NCBI RefSeq assembly: GCF_000374065.1
Contig: NZ_KB893245.1
Coordinates: 868,001 to 932,000 of the forward strand
DNA length: 64,000 nucleotides
Direction of reading: 5' to 3'
Source of the DNA: Spirosoma luteum DSM 19990
GTDB lineage: Bacteria > Bacteroidota > Bacteroidia > Cytophagales > Spirosomataceae
Shown here: piece after piece, positions 16,534 through 25,397 of the stretch
Layout: the number at the start of each line of letters is the position of its first letter
Numbering within the stretch: the stretch's first letter is position 1
Translations under genes and position numbers: made by a program
Notes under the pieces: generated by a model
Database searches by the model: none
Told to the model about the DNA's origin: nothing
What the model saw: the letters and a program-made list of their open reading frames with translations, nothing else

Positions 16534-17501
16534 CGGCCCAGTAGTTTATCGAACTTTTTAACAACTTCCGGCCAGAACCCCAGCCCAAATACGCGCGCCC
16601 ATATGCGTTGGCGTGAGTAGTGCTCCATTTCATCAAATATGGGGTCCTGAAATCGTTCCTTCGCTTTTTGGGTCAGGATGAGGGCGAAGCCGTGCTGTTT
16701 CAGCGTGGTGGCAAATACCCAGCCCAGTAATAGATTGCGCTTGGTGAGCATAGTGTCATCCGCAAACCGGTTGAGGTAGGTCATCTCGCCCCAAACGGCG
16801 CTGTTCTTCAATGAAAAGAGCACAAATTTCCGGACGAGTGGCTGCCGCGAAAAACTATCCAGTAGGGCGGGCGTGATGCGGGGCGATCCTTTTGGCAACA
16901 GTTCTGCCAACCAGTGGCTGCCAGTTTCATCCATAAACTGTAATACCTGAAACAGTTTATCTTCGCCCTCATAAATAGAGGCTATCCCCGGCTCAAATTC
17001 GGCGGTGAGCACATGCCGGGCGCGTTCGGTACCCAGATTTCGAAACAGGCGCAGATCAGTGCCCTGCGAATCAGTTTTGAACCAGTCAATTTGCTTTATT
17101 TTCAGGTCATCGAGCGATGAACGAAGGCTGCGTGTTTTCAATTGAACGACTTTCAGCGGTTCAAACTTGGGGGCAAACGCGTACTCCTGAATCAGGTCGG
17201 GCCGGGGTTTCAGCAAACTGGAGCAGTGAGGAGATGCTGTCAGGTAGAAATCATCGGTCTCTGTTTCGGCACTAACCGTGTCTGGCCCGGTAACGATGTG
17301 GTTAAAGGTGTACAACTTCCTGAAATGGCTGGACTCACTTTCCACGTAGCCAAAATCGCGGTCGTCGGCGTCGAAAGCGATACAGACGGCGTATTTGGCA
17401 AACGCTTTCCAGCGGTTATGTAATTGCCCCGACGCGCCAATGTCCACCAGCACGGGTGGCTCAGCCTGGAATTCCGGGCGGGAAAGTATTTTATCGATCA
17501 T
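16530..17501 (-). CDS. FkbM-family methyltransferase (copy 1)
   Basis: This 323-residue SAM-dependent methyltransferase has PPVLVDIGASGQLHNRW as SAM-binding motif I, then FDADDRDFGYVES and the FkbM-type acidic block IDWFKTDSQGTDLRLFRNL. Proteins of this family methylate sugar hydroxyls in surface glycans or secondary metabolites. It overlaps the GT4 gene by four bases, which supports a joint role in glycan decoration. A long C-terminal extension beyond the FkbM core (about residues 230-323) is of unknown use. Confidence 0.85.
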   Translation of the reverse strand: MIDKILSRPEFQAEPPVLVDIGASGQLHNRWKAFAKYAVCIAFDADDRDFGYVESESSHFRKLYTFNHIVTGPDTVSAETETDDFYLTASPHCSSLLKPRPDLIQEYAFAPKFEPLKVVQLKTRSLRSSLDDLKIKQIDWFKTDSQGTDLRLFRNLGTERARHVLTAEFEPGIASIYEGEDKLFQVLQFMDETGSHWLAELLPKGSPRITPALLDSFSRQPLVRKFVLFSLKNSAVWGEMTYLNRFADDTMLTKRNLLLGWVFATTLKQHGFALILTQKAKERFQDPIFDEMEHYSRQRIWARVFGLGFWPEVVKKFDKLLGR

Positions 17502-17517
17502 TTAGTTAGGGTATACA

Positions 17518-17581
17518 GTTCACGGTTTATGGTTGGCTGGCGCAGAAAAGTTGGTGTGCCAGCCAACCATAAACCGTGAAC
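17518..17581. repeat. 24-bp perfect inverted repeat between methyltransferase genes
   Basis: The arms 17518-17541 and 17558-17581 are exact complements around 16 bases. The outer part reads AAACCGTGAAC at the right edge, ending one base before the downstream gene's stop codon. A related right-hand motif occurs at 42471-42482. It could terminate the transcript of the gene at 17582, but no T-tract follows. Confidence 0.85.
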
Positions 17582-18388
17582 TTATTTTCTATACGCAAAG
17601 ATATTCAATTGCAAATCCATGCTGTTGTTGCCTTTGTACTGATGGTTAACCAGTGGAGTATGGCGGTATTGGCTGGTGTTGAGGTAATACCGAAAGCCAC
17701 TGTCTTCCAACACCTTTATGACTTCGGCCAGGGTTTGTGGATGGTCGAGGTAAGCATGAAACTCCACAAACAGATTCTGCACGTGGGCCAGCGCATCCCG
17801 GCAGTCGGTGAGTACCGCCGTTTCGGCCCCTTCAATGTCCATCTTGAGCATGTCGATCTGGGTTTCCTGCAGCAGCCGGTCGCGCAGGCGCACGGAGGGC
17901 ACCAGCGTTCGATCCGTTTGGGAGAAGATAGACGCCGAATCGGCCTGGTCACTACCGAACAGGATACCATCCTCATTCGTCCAGACCGCTTTCGTAACGA
18001 CCTCAACCCCGGTTATTTTATTCTGTCGCAGGTTGTCCTGCAACAAGTCACTGATGCGCCTGTCGGCTTCAAATGCCACGATGCGCGCGGTGGGATACTG
18101 TTGCCGAAAATACACGACGCTGGTACCGATGTTGGTGCCGCAATCGAAAATGACAGGTGTAGTAGATGTGGTATAGAACTTATAGAACTCGTCCACAAAA
18201 ATTTCGCGGTATTGCCACACAAAGGACAGCGCATCGGGCACCCGGAATCGGTAAGGCCCAAATGTGATATCGGTTGCCTGATTGCGCGGCCGGTCACCGT
18301 AGCGCACCGCTAATCCCAGCAAACGACGACCTTCGGCTGAGCGGAGCAGGCGGGCTGTTTCGGTGAATAAAAATCTAAAAAGCCACAT
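17582..18388 (-). CDS. FkbM-family methyltransferase (copy 2)
   Basis: This 268-residue SAM-dependent methyltransferase has motif I TPVIFDCGTNIGTSVVYF, then VAFEADRRISDLLQ and the catalytic-region block IDMLKMDIEGAETAVL, a textbook FkbM pattern. It shares only the family core with the neighbour at 16530. A TACCTTTG element at 18408-18415 (minus strand) may be its -7 box; no matching -33 TTG is seen. As the first gene of the glycan block, it is separated from the next by a large inverted repeat. Confidence 0.9.
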   Translation of the reverse strand: MWLFRFLFTETARLLRSAEGRRLLGLAVRYGDRPRNQATDITFGPYRFRVPDALSFVWQYREIFVDEFYKFYTTSTTPVIFDCGTNIGTSVVYFRQQYPTARIVAFEADRRISDLLQDNLRQNKITGVEVVTKAVWTNEDGILFGSDQADSASIFSQTDRTLVPSVRLRDRLLQETQIDMLKMDIEGAETAVLTDCRDALAHVQNLFVEFHAYLDHPQTLAEVIKVLEDSGFRYYLNTSQYRHTPLVNHQYKGNNSMDLQLNIFAYRK

Positions 18389-18570
18389 GAGTGAGAGTTT
18401 TCATGGGCAAAGGTAGGCCAAAACAGAATGTAGAAATCTACTTGTCAGTTGGGTAGGGCACGTAAACCTGCCTGTAACCAAATTACTCCATGGAGCCAGC
18501 CACTCCATTTTTGACCCGAGAACTGAGGCAGGTACGTACTGCGAAAACGACAAAAGCGCGTCACGAGCCG

Positions 18571-19650
18571 TTAATCTTCCAGAACGTTGCCAAAAATGGT
18601 TGTTTTCAGGGCAAGGGCAAACAGCAGAAACGCAATTCCCCAGTACAGATAAATACGGTAATAATCCTGTACGTCTTCATAAATCCGAACCCGAACCGGT
18701 GCTTTTTCCAGGCGGTCAATCTGAGCGAATACCGTTTGCAGTCGTTTGGCATCCGTAGCCCGGAAGAAACTCCCGTTGCCAATAGTAGCGATGGTTTTCA
18801 GGACGCCTTCGTCTACCGTAACGGCAGAGGTGGCGGAGGCAACCGGGCGGCCAACGGCAATGGTATACAGGCGGATGGAAAATGCTTTGGCCAGCCGTGC
18901 CGCCGTTACCGGGTCCAGATTGCCCGCCGTATTATCCCCGTCGCTCAGCAAAATAATGATCTTACTGCGCCCTTTCTCCGGCTCTGTAACCTGTACCTGA
19001 GTGGTATCCAGCGGTGAAACCAACTGATCCCGCATCCGGTTGATGCAGCGGGCCAGGGCATCGCCAATGGCGGTTCCAGACGTGCGAATCATCTGTGTAT
19101 CGAGGTCATTCAGGTATTGTTTCAATAAGCCATAATCAGTCGTGAGGGGGCAAAGTGAAAAGGCTTCTCCCGCAAAGACGACCAGACCGATCCGGTCATT
19201 TCGGCGTCCGTTAATAAAACGCTGGGCTACCCGTCGGGCAGCCGCCAATCGGGTGGGCGGCAGATCGGCCTCCCGCATTGACTCCGATACGTCGATAGCC
19301 AGCATAATGTCGATTCCCTCCGATTGCTCATCCCGCTGTTCCCGAATAATTTGTGGGCGGGCCAGCGCAACCAGCAGTAGCCCCGTGCCAATGAATACAC
19401 TTACCGGCAATAGATAACGCAGCCAGCTCAGCCACGACCAGTACGATTGGGCACGTCCGTTCGAATCTCGGGACGTATCCAGTTGCGACAGCGATAGGGT
19501 AAGCCGTTGCTGTGTTTTCCGGTACAGGTAATAACGAAGGGCAAACAGCAACAGGATAGCCGGAATGAACGCCAGCGCCAACGGGTTCACCACCCGAAAC
19601 TGCTGCCATTGTGCCGGATCAAACCAGTGAAGCGAGTACCAGGGTTCCAT
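18571..19650 (-). CDS. VWA-domain membrane protein, BatA type
   Basis: This 359-residue protein has two N-terminal membrane helices (about residues 22-42 and 75-95), a VWA domain with a complete MIDAS (IDVSES, then SGTAIG and LLSDGDNTAG) and a last helix near 335-352, as in BatA of the Bacteroides aerotolerance operon. Such proteins are thought to work with MoxR and DUF58 partners at the inner membrane. It is third in a tight operon: DUF58 gene, BatD-like gene, this gene, with gaps of 7 and 4 bases. No MoxR gene is in the visible part. Confidence 0.9.
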   Translation of the reverse strand: MEPWYSLHWFDPAQWQQFRVVNPLALAFIPAILLLFALRYYLYRKTQQRLTLSLSQLDTSRDSNGRAQSYWSWLSWLRYLLPVSVFIGTGLLLVALARPQIIREQRDEQSEGIDIMLAIDVSESMREADLPPTRLAAARRVAQRFINGRRNDRIGLVVFAGEAFSLCPLTTDYGLLKQYLNDLDTQMIRTSGTAIGDALARCINRMRDQLVSPLDTTQVQVTEPEKGRSKIIILLSDGDNTAGNLDPVTAARLAKAFSIRLYTIAVGRPVASATSAVTVDEGVLKTIATIGNGSFFRATDAKRLQTVFAQIDRLEKAPVRVRIYEDVQDYYRIYLYWGIAFLLFALALKTTIFGNVLED

Positions 19651-19654
19651 TTAG

Positions 19655-20635
19655 TTAAGAGACAAACGGTTTTTCGGCCAGCTGGCTCGTGGGTACATTG
19701 GCGGAACCCGACTCAGTTTGTATTCGGGTACGGTAACGCTGATAGCGGTTCGTGGCTATGTTGCTCAGCAGCCTGAGAGCGGCCAATGAATCGGCGGAGA
19801 AAGTTCCTCCATAAATCATCCGGTCCGCTTCGCGCAGCGCATTTAAAACGCGGTCGTCTTTCATGCGGTCGGCCAGTTCGGGCGTTGTCAATGAACTGTA
19901 AGGCTGTGCATCAAGCCGTTCCAGATACACTTTCCACGTCATAATAGCGCGTCGGGCCGTTTCGGATGCCGAGGATGCGTTAACGCTTTGGGTAATCTGA
20001 TTGTACTCCGTCAAAAAGCGCCGGTGATTCTGACGTAGCTGAAAAAGTTGCCAGTACCGCTTAATGGTTCGTCCCAGCAAACCGTATAAGCCAAGTCCTG
20101 CCAAACCAGCCAGCAGGAAGCCCGCAACCAACGCTGTGTAGTTGAATTGCTGCTGAAGAGGAGCCAGGTTTGTTTCGGTAAGCAGCTCCGGCTCCGACCG
20201 GGATGAATCAGCCAAAACGGCTACCGGTAAGTTGGACCGCAGAAAAACGGTGTCGGTTTGTGTCCACAGCGCGGTGCAATCGGTTTCGTGAATAACCCGC
20301 ACAGGTACGCTCAATAATTGAACAGAATCCGTTTCAAACGATACCAGCGTATACACCGCACTATCCCGGCTGATGGCTCGGGCACCGGTACCGGTGGTTT
20401 GAGTGGCAAAGACCGCTACCTTCTGTACGCGGTAAGGCGCAAAGCTCCGGGCTGTATCGGGAAACAACACATCCGTTGTGGCAGGATGATGATACACCAG
20501 ACTATATTGAACGGGTCGGCCGATATCAATGCTATCCGTCAGGAACTGACCACTCAGCGCAGCATTTCGTGTGGGTGGTTGCGCCTGTATCAGCCAGGGG
20601 AAAAGGAGCAGTATGAGTCGAATGGCGTATGGCAC
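19655..20635 (-). CDS. Bat operon membrane protein with beta-rich periplasmic domain
   Basis: This 326-residue protein has a signal sequence (MPYAIRLILLLFPWLIQA), a beta-rich exported region to about residue 165, one transmembrane helix near 170-195 (ALVAGFLLAGLAGLGLYGLL) and a helical cytoplasmic part containing SSLTTPELADRMKDDRVL. This is the position and shape of the BatD/DUF4381-like member in Bacteroidota Bat operons. It lies between DUF58 and BatA genes with gaps under ten bases. The family assignment rests on context as much as sequence; the biochemical role is unknown. Confidence 0.6.
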   Translation of the reverse strand: MPYAIRLILLLFPWLIQAQPPTRNAALSGQFLTDSIDIGRPVQYSLVYHHPATTDVLFPDTARSFAPYRVQKVAVFATQTTGTGARAISRDSAVYTLVSFETDSVQLLSVPVRVIHETDCTALWTQTDTVFLRSNLPVAVLADSSRSEPELLTETNLAPLQQQFNYTALVAGFLLAGLAGLGLYGLLGRTIKRYWQLFQLRQNHRRFLTEYNQITQSVNASSASETARRAIMTWKVYLERLDAQPYSSLTTPELADRMKDDRVLNALREADRMIYGGTFSADSLAALRLLSNIATNRYQRYRTRIQTESGSANVPTSQLAEKPFVS

Positions 20636-20642
20636 GGTAGTT

Positions 20643-21503
20643 TTACTTTCTTACCCGGAACAATTCAACGAGCTTTGGTACGAAATCCTCCTGCGAATCG
20701 AGCGCGAGGTAATTGGCATTATACTGCCGGCAAAGCCGTTCCAGCTGAATTTGGTTTTGATGGAACGTATCGTGTAAAGTAGCCCGGAACGATGCCGATG
20801 AGGTATTGACCCATGCCATACGGCCCGACTCACTGTCATACACCGGAATAATGCCCAGTTTGGGCAGATTGACCTCTCGCTGGTCGTATAAGTGAATAAC
20901 GACCAGGTCGTGCTTTTTGGCTAGTGCCTTTAGATTATGTTCATAATTAGTGTCGATAAAATCGGAGAGCAGGATAACGACACTCCGGCGTTTCAGGGCG
21001 TTCAGGGTAAACAGGAGCGCATCGGCAATGCTGGTCTTGCCCGATACCGGCTGAAGTTTAAACAGGCTCATGATAAGATGATAGCCCGTTTTTATGCCAT
21101 TGGCGGGTTTGATATACCGTTCTTTCTGATCCGAAAAACAGTACATGCCCACGTTGCTGGCTTCATGAATGGCCGACAATGCCAACACGCCACACACCTC
21201 TTTGGTGGCCGTCAGTTTGTCGCGGTGCCGGTGGCCAACCTGCTGCGATGCGCTGACATCTACCACAAAAAAAACGGTCTGGTCTTTCTCTTCCCGAAAC
21301 ACTTTTACGAACGTACCGTGCCCTTTGGATGAAACGTTCCAGTCGATAGCCCGCACATCATCACCGTATTGATAAGTCCGTAAGTCGCTGAATTCCAGTC
21401 CTGTCCCCTTGAAAATGGACCGAAAGCTACCCCGCATCTGCGAGTTGACTGCCTTGCGGATGCGGATGTCGAAATTACGAAGCCGGGCTAAGAACTCGTC
21501 CAT
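20643..21503 (-). CDS. DUF58 domain protein (second, Bat operon)
   Basis: This 286-residue protein has the DUF58 core FKGTGLEFSDLRTYQYGDD and VRAIDWNVSSKGHGTFVKVF, then a VWA-like region starting FFVVDVSASQQ and later SVVILLSDFIDTNYEHN. It is the first gene of the Bat-type operon and probably the soluble partner of a MoxR ATPase. It is divergent from the DUF4296 lipoprotein gene across an 84-base region that contains an 11-bp inverted repeat. Confidence 0.9.
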   Translation of the reverse strand: MDEFLARLRNFDIRIRKAVNSQMRGSFRSIFKGTGLEFSDLRTYQYGDDVRAIDWNVSSKGHGTFVKVFREEKDQTVFFVVDVSASQQVGHRHRDKLTATKEVCGVLALSAIHEASNVGMYCFSDQKERYIKPANGIKTGYHLIMSLFKLQPVSGKTSIADALLFTLNALKRRSVVILLSDFIDTNYEHNLKALAKKHDLVVIHLYDQREVNLPKLGIIPVYDSESGRMAWVNTSSASFRATLHDTFHQNQIQLERLCRQYNANYLALDSQEDFVPKLVELFRVRK

Positions 21504-21530
21504 ACAGAATAGGCGTTATACTATTTTAAC

Positions 21531-21564
21531 AGGTAATCCCGAACTTTGCCAGCCGGGATTACCT
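21531..21564. promoter_or_regulatory. Inverted repeat in a divergent promoter region
   Basis: AGGTAATCCCG (21531-21541) and its perfect complement (21554-21564) lie between two divergent starts. It may be an operator; no T-tract follows, and both genes point away from it. Confidence 0.4.
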
Positions 21565-21587
21565 TACAAAGCTATTGATTTAACCGT

Positions 21588-21971
21588 ATGCACCGACACT
21601 CATCTTTGCGCTATCTGTGGACGTTGCTGCTTGGCGGATGGCTGGCTACTGCCTGTACAAACCCCACCGATAGCAAACCGGCTGGCCTGATTGAGGAAGG
21701 AAAGATGGCCGAGATTCTGACCGAAGTACACATGGCTGAGGCCCGAGTCAGTCGCCTTAGCCTAACCTCCCTCGACTCGTCGCAGGTAGCTTATAAACAT
21801 ATGGAAACACAGATTTTCAAAAAATTCGGGGTCGACACAGCCGCCTATCGAAAAAGCTACATCTTTTATTCGTCCCACCCCGCCAACATGGAAGTCATCT
21901 ATAAACAGGTGACACAAAGTTTACAGAAGAAAATTGACGCTGGAAACGCGAAGAGATCGAAAAAGCCATGA
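21588..21971 (+). CDS. DUF4296 lipoprotein
   Basis: This 127-residue protein has a lipoprotein signal with lipobox LATAC. The mature part reads KMAEILTEVHMAEARVS, the DUF4296 hallmark, and is predicted all helical, with FKKFGVDTAAYRKSY in the second half. The family is restricted to Bacteroidota and its function is unknown. Its stop codon overlaps the hemG start, so the two genes are translationally coupled. Confidence 0.85.
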   Translation: MHRHSSLRYLWTLLLGGWLATACTNPTDSKPAGLIEEGKMAEILTEVHMAEARVSRLSLTSLDSSQVAYKHMETQIFKKFGVDTAAYRKSYIFYSSHPANMEVIYKQVTQSLQKKIDAGNAKRSKKP

Positions 21972-23323
21972 CGGTTGGTATTATTGGCGCGGGTATTTCG
22001 GGCCTTACCCTGGCGTATGAGTTACAGAAGCAGGGTATACACTACCAGCTCTGGGAAGCCAGTGCGCAGCCCGGTGGGTATATCCAGTCGCGCCGGGAGC
22101 AGGCGGGTGCGTCATCCGGGGGCTCTTATCTACTTGAATCGGGTCCAAACTCGCTGCTTGGCGATAGTGCGCTACTGGAGTGGATTGACGAATTGGGCCT
22201 GGCGCCCGAAGTTCTGTTTAGTAAGCCGGTTAGCAAAGCGCGGTTTGTTTTCCGGGATGGCCGGTACCGCGAACTTCCCTCCGGACCTCCTTCATTGCTG
22301 TTTGGCCGTTTCTTTAGCTGGAAAACGAAGCTGGCCATCTGGCGGGAACGGTCCAATAAAACGCTGTCGCCAACGGGTGAAACGCTGGCTCAGTTCTTTC
22401 GCCGGCGTTTTTCTCAGGAACTGGTCGACTATGCACTGGGGCCTTTTGTTGCTGGTATATACGCGGGCAACCCGGAGCAACTGCTCGTATCAGAGACGTT
22501 TCCGATACTGCTTCGATACGAAAAAGAGTATGGCTCTGTAATACGCGGCCTGATAAAAAACCAATCCAAAACGGAACGCCGACAATCTTTCAGCTTTAAG
22601 AACGGGATGCAGACCCTGACTGATGGCCTGGCTGCCCGGTTAACAAACCTCTCGCTCAATACGCCCGTTGAGCAAATCGTTCCGGTACAAGCCGGGTGGC
22701 AGGTAACCGTGGGTGGTAAAACGGAGGTAGTAGACAAACTGGTCATCGCCGTTGGTACGGAGGCTGCCGCTCAACTGGTGGCACCGTATAATGACACATT
22801 CGCAACCCGGCTCCGGGCCGTTGTTTACCCACCCATGAGCGTTGTTCACTCGGTCTACAACCGTGCTGCCGTTGATCATTCACTGAATGGCTTTGGTGGG
22901 TTAAACCCCAAAATGGAGGGGCAATTTGCGGCTGGCCACATCTGGAGCAGCTCTATTTTCGATGGTCGGTGCCCGGCCGATGAGGTACTGTTTACCACCT
23001 TTGTTGGCGGAACTCAGTCGGCACGCAATGCCCGCCAGCAGGATGACGTATTGCTGTCAACTGTTCATCAGGAGCTGACGAAAGGCTTCGGTATCCGGGC
23101 CGGTAGCGGGCCGGTTTTTCAATCCGTTCGGCGGTGGGAGCGGGCTATCCCACAATATGATGCTGCCATTGTAGCCGTAAAAGAACCGGTAATACTGGCT
23201 GAAAAAGATCAGTTATTTGTCTGTGCCAACTGGTACGGGGGCGTATCATTGTCCGATTGTATTCAGAAAGCGCAAAAAATGGCCCCACAGCTGAAGAATA
23301 ACCTGATTATTGCTAATTTATAA
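21968..23323 (+). CDS. hemG: Protoporphyrinogen oxidase, HemY/PPOX type
   Basis: This 451-residue FAD enzyme oxidises protoporphyrinogen IX to protoporphyrin IX in haem synthesis. The dinucleotide-binding motif GIIGAGISGLTLAYELQKQG is at the start. Other landmarks are LESGPNSLLGDSALLEWIDE, the substrate-region FVAGIYAGNP and the C-terminal FAD contact NWYGGVSLSDCIQ. No export signal is visible, so it should lie at the cytoplasmic membrane face. ATG overlaps the previous stop by four bases. The downstream GT2 gene follows closely and may share the transcript. Confidence 0.93.
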   Translation: MTVGIIGAGISGLTLAYELQKQGIHYQLWEASAQPGGYIQSRREQAGASSGGSYLLESGPNSLLGDSALLEWIDELGLAPEVLFSKPVSKARFVFRDGRYRELPSGPPSLLFGRFFSWKTKLAIWRERSNKTLSPTGETLAQFFRRRFSQELVDYALGPFVAGIYAGNPEQLLVSETFPILLRYEKEYGSVIRGLIKNQSKTERRQSFSFKNGMQTLTDGLAARLTNLSLNTPVEQIVPVQAGWQVTVGGKTEVVDKLVIAVGTEAAAQLVAPYNDTFATRLRAVVYPPMSVVHSVYNRAAVDHSLNGFGGLNPKMEGQFAAGHIWSSSIFDGRCPADEVLFTTFVGGTQSARNARQQDDVLLSTVHQELTKGFGIRAGSGPVFQSVRRWERAIPQYDAAIVAVKEPVILAEKDQLFVCANWYGGVSLSDCIQKAQKMAPQLKNNLIIANL

Positions 23324-23396
23324 TGAATTTTTTGCACAAAAACGGCGTGCTTTGCTGTTATCTCAGTACGTCGGTCATCTAACCTATTATCTACCT

Positions 23397-24203
23397 GTGA
23401 AAGAGCGTTTGGTCGTTATCCCAACTTATAATGAAATTGAGAATATCGAGGCCATCATCCGAAAGGTGTTCAGTCTGCCGGAGTCCTTTGATTTGCTCAT
23501 TGTAGACGATGGCTCTCCTGACGGAACCGCCCGGCGTGTGCGTGATTTGCAGGAGGAGTTCTCCCCTCATGACTCGTCCCGGACTAGTGCCGCCAGCCGA
23601 TTGCACTTGTTGGAACGGCGGGGTAAAATGGGACTGGGAACGGCTTATATCGACGGGTTTAAGTGGGCATTGTCCAGAGGGTATCGGTATCTGTTCGAGA
23701 TGGATGCCGATTTCTCGCATAATCCCGAAGACCTGATTAAACTCTATCGTGCCTGCGCCGAAGACGGTGCCGATGTAGCTGTTGGCTCACGTTACATTAA
23801 TGGTGTTAACGTTGTGAACTGGCCGATGGGCCGGGTGCTGATGTCCTATTTTGCAGGGGTATACGTCCGGTTCATTACGGGCATGTCTATCATGGACCCA
23901 ACGGCCGGCTTCATTTGTTACCGCGCTGAAGTGCTGGAAGTGATTTTGCATAATCCCATCAAATTTGTGGGCTACGCTTTCCAGATTGAAATGAAATTCA
24001 CCTGCTGGAAATACGGTTTCCGTTTGAAGGAAGTCCCTATTATTTTCACCGACCGTACGCGGGGCGTTTCGAAAATGTCGTCCAAGATTTTCAAAGAAGC
24101 CGTTTTTGGGGTGCTACAAATGAAAATCAGCAGTTTCTTCCGCCACTACATCCCCCGCCACGAAACTGCCAGAAATACGCAAGAGCCGGTTAACGCGGCT
24201 TGA
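23397..24203 (+). CDS. Polyprenol-phosphate mannose synthase-like GT2
   Basis: This glycosyltransferase of about 268 residues belongs to the dolichol/polyprenol-phosphate mannosyltransferase group. I chose the GTG at 23397 because family members begin at KERLVVIPTYNEIENI; earlier in-frame codons would overlap hemG and add an atypical leader. Landmarks are LLIVDDGSPDGT, the metal-binding FEMDADFSHNPED and FQIEMKFTCWKYG with FTDRTRGVSKMS. There are no C-terminal membrane helices, so it is a soluble or peripheral enzyme that charges a lipid carrier with a hexose. Confidence 0.9.
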   Translation: MKERLVVIPTYNEIENIEAIIRKVFSLPESFDLLIVDDGSPDGTARRVRDLQEEFSPHDSSRTSAASRLHLLERRGKMGLGTAYIDGFKWALSRGYRYLFEMDADFSHNPEDLIKLYRACAEDGADVAVGSRYINGVNVVNWPMGRVLMSYFAGVYVRFITGMSIMDPTAGFICYRAEVLEVILHNPIKFVGYAFQIEMKFTCWKYGFRLKEVPIIFTDRTRGVSKMSSKIFKEAVFGVLQMKISSFFRHYIPRHETARNTQEPVNAA

Positions 24204-24302
24204 GTTCAGAATATCGATCTATACGACAGACGCTACGCTTACGCTAGTTTGGTAGTACCCATTTTTTTGAGAATAGGCTACCCGGGCTAACCTAACTGTC
24301 GC

Positions 24303-24869
24303 TCATAAAACCAATGATCGATTATATAGCCCTTGCAGTTTTCCCCGGCTTCGCTTCAGGCGCATTTTAACGGCACTAGCTTTGATGGCATACAAATCAG
24401 CAATTTTCTCAATACTCATTCCCTGTTCATACTTTAAGCTCAATAAGGTCTGTTCCTGGACCGAGAGTGCTGTCATGGCCCGGCTCACCAATTGGCGCGT
24501 TTCTTCCTGTATCTGAGCTTCCTGAGAGTCAGCAATCTCCAGATTGACCGTCTGGTCAATGGACATAAGTGGAAGCCGCTTTGCTATCCGAAGTTGATCT
24601 GAACAATAATTATAGGAAATCGAATAAAGCCAGGTTGAAAAACTCGACCGTTGCTGAAAAGTGGGCAGCTTATCGAATACTTTCAGGAAAATGTCATGGG
24701 TGAAATCGTGGGCTTTTTCCGAGTCATGGGTCATCGATAAGCAGCGCTGATAAACTTTACTCACATAGCGGCTGTAAAGCGATTCAAAGCATTGGTTGGG
24801 TTGAGTTGGTAAGATTTGCTGGATTACTTCTTCGTCGGTTAAGGAAGTGTACTTAGTAGAAAGACGCAT
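24303..24869 (-). CDS. ECF-type RNA polymerase sigma factor
   Basis: This 188-residue sigma-70 family factor has region 2 around FESLYSRYVSKVYQRCLSM and AHDFTHDIFLKVFDKLPTF with STWLYSISYNYC, then a linker, then region 4 with LSVQEQTLLSLKYEQGMSI and the helix-turn-helix IADLYAIKASAVKMRLKRSR. There is no anti-sigma gene next to it. A 528-base stretch without an intact gene lies upstream, including a 22-bp hairpin at 25054-25102. The target regulon cannot be read from this window. Confidence 0.92.
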   Translation of the reverse strand: MRLSTKYTSLTDEEVIQQILPTQPNQCFESLYSRYVSKVYQRCLSMTHDSEKAHDFTHDIFLKVFDKLPTFQQRSSFSTWLYSISYNYCSDQLRIAKRLPLMSIDQTVNLEIADSQEAQIQEETRQLVSRAMTALSVQEQTLLSLKYEQGMSIEKIADLYAIKASAVKMRLKRSRGKLQGLYNRSLVL

Positions 24870-25053
24870 ATTACTTGTAAGTGGTAGGTAAGAAAACGTA
24901 TTAAGATAGAGAGTATACGCATCTGGATACTAATTAGATGTACCTACATTAAAAGAGTAACGGCGAATGTATTAAGCGGTGTTTATGTAATCTTAAGGGT
25001 GCGGACATACTCTTTTTTTTGTTTCTTCCGATTCTGCACTGAATCCCATAGTG

Positions 25054-25102
25054 AGACCTTACTTGTTGTGTTATTCTGGGAATAGCACAACAAGTAAGGT
25101 CT
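25054..25102. repeat. 22-bp inverted repeat (hairpin) in an intergenic region
   Basis: The arms 25054-25075 and 25081-25102 match at 21 of 22 positions around a 5-base loop. On the plus strand an AT-rich run follows, but there is no true T-tract. It lies upstream of the sigma-factor gene and downstream of the gene remnant on the minus strand. Confidence 0.75.
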
Positions 25103-25127
25103 TAATTATTTATTGTATGTGTTGAAC

Positions 25128-25390
25128 TTTACCGGGAAACTGCATGTGCTACTTTCAGCAAAAAACGCTCGTATTCCTCCGGCTCCACATCGATCTCAAT
25201 CCGTTTATGCGGATTGGTGAAACTAGCTGAAATCGTTATAGTCGATTTGGTCGTCCCAATTGATTATCCAGTAATTCCCCGTTCAATTCGGTCTGGCCCA
25301 GCACACTCGGTATAGCATAACGCAACACATCGCTACCTATAATCGTAGCGATGTGTTGCGTTACAGCCAGGCTGTGCGTTAACTCCTCTA
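25128..25390 (-). pseudogene. Possible remnant of an unrecognised gene
   Basis: On the minus strand the stretch upstream of a TAA near 25133 reads KSTITISASFTNPHKRIEID and then VEPEEYERFLLKVAHAVSR, which looks like a genuine protein C-terminus. It has no start codon in frame; continuing upstream requires a frameshift near 25255, after which a second open stretch (SDVLRYAIPSVLGQTELNG) runs through the hairpin at 25318-25363. I read this as a degraded gene, but part of the upstream frame may be chance. No family is recognised. Confidence 0.35.
25318..25363. repeat. 19-bp perfect inverted repeat
   Basis: TAACGCAACACATCGCTAC at 25318-25336 has its exact complement at 25345-25363, with the 8-base loop CTATAATC. 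It lies 35 bases after the tautomerase gene stop (minus strand), so it may terminate that transcript, though no T-run follows. Confidence 0.8.
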
Positions 25391-25397
25391 CCCGTAC

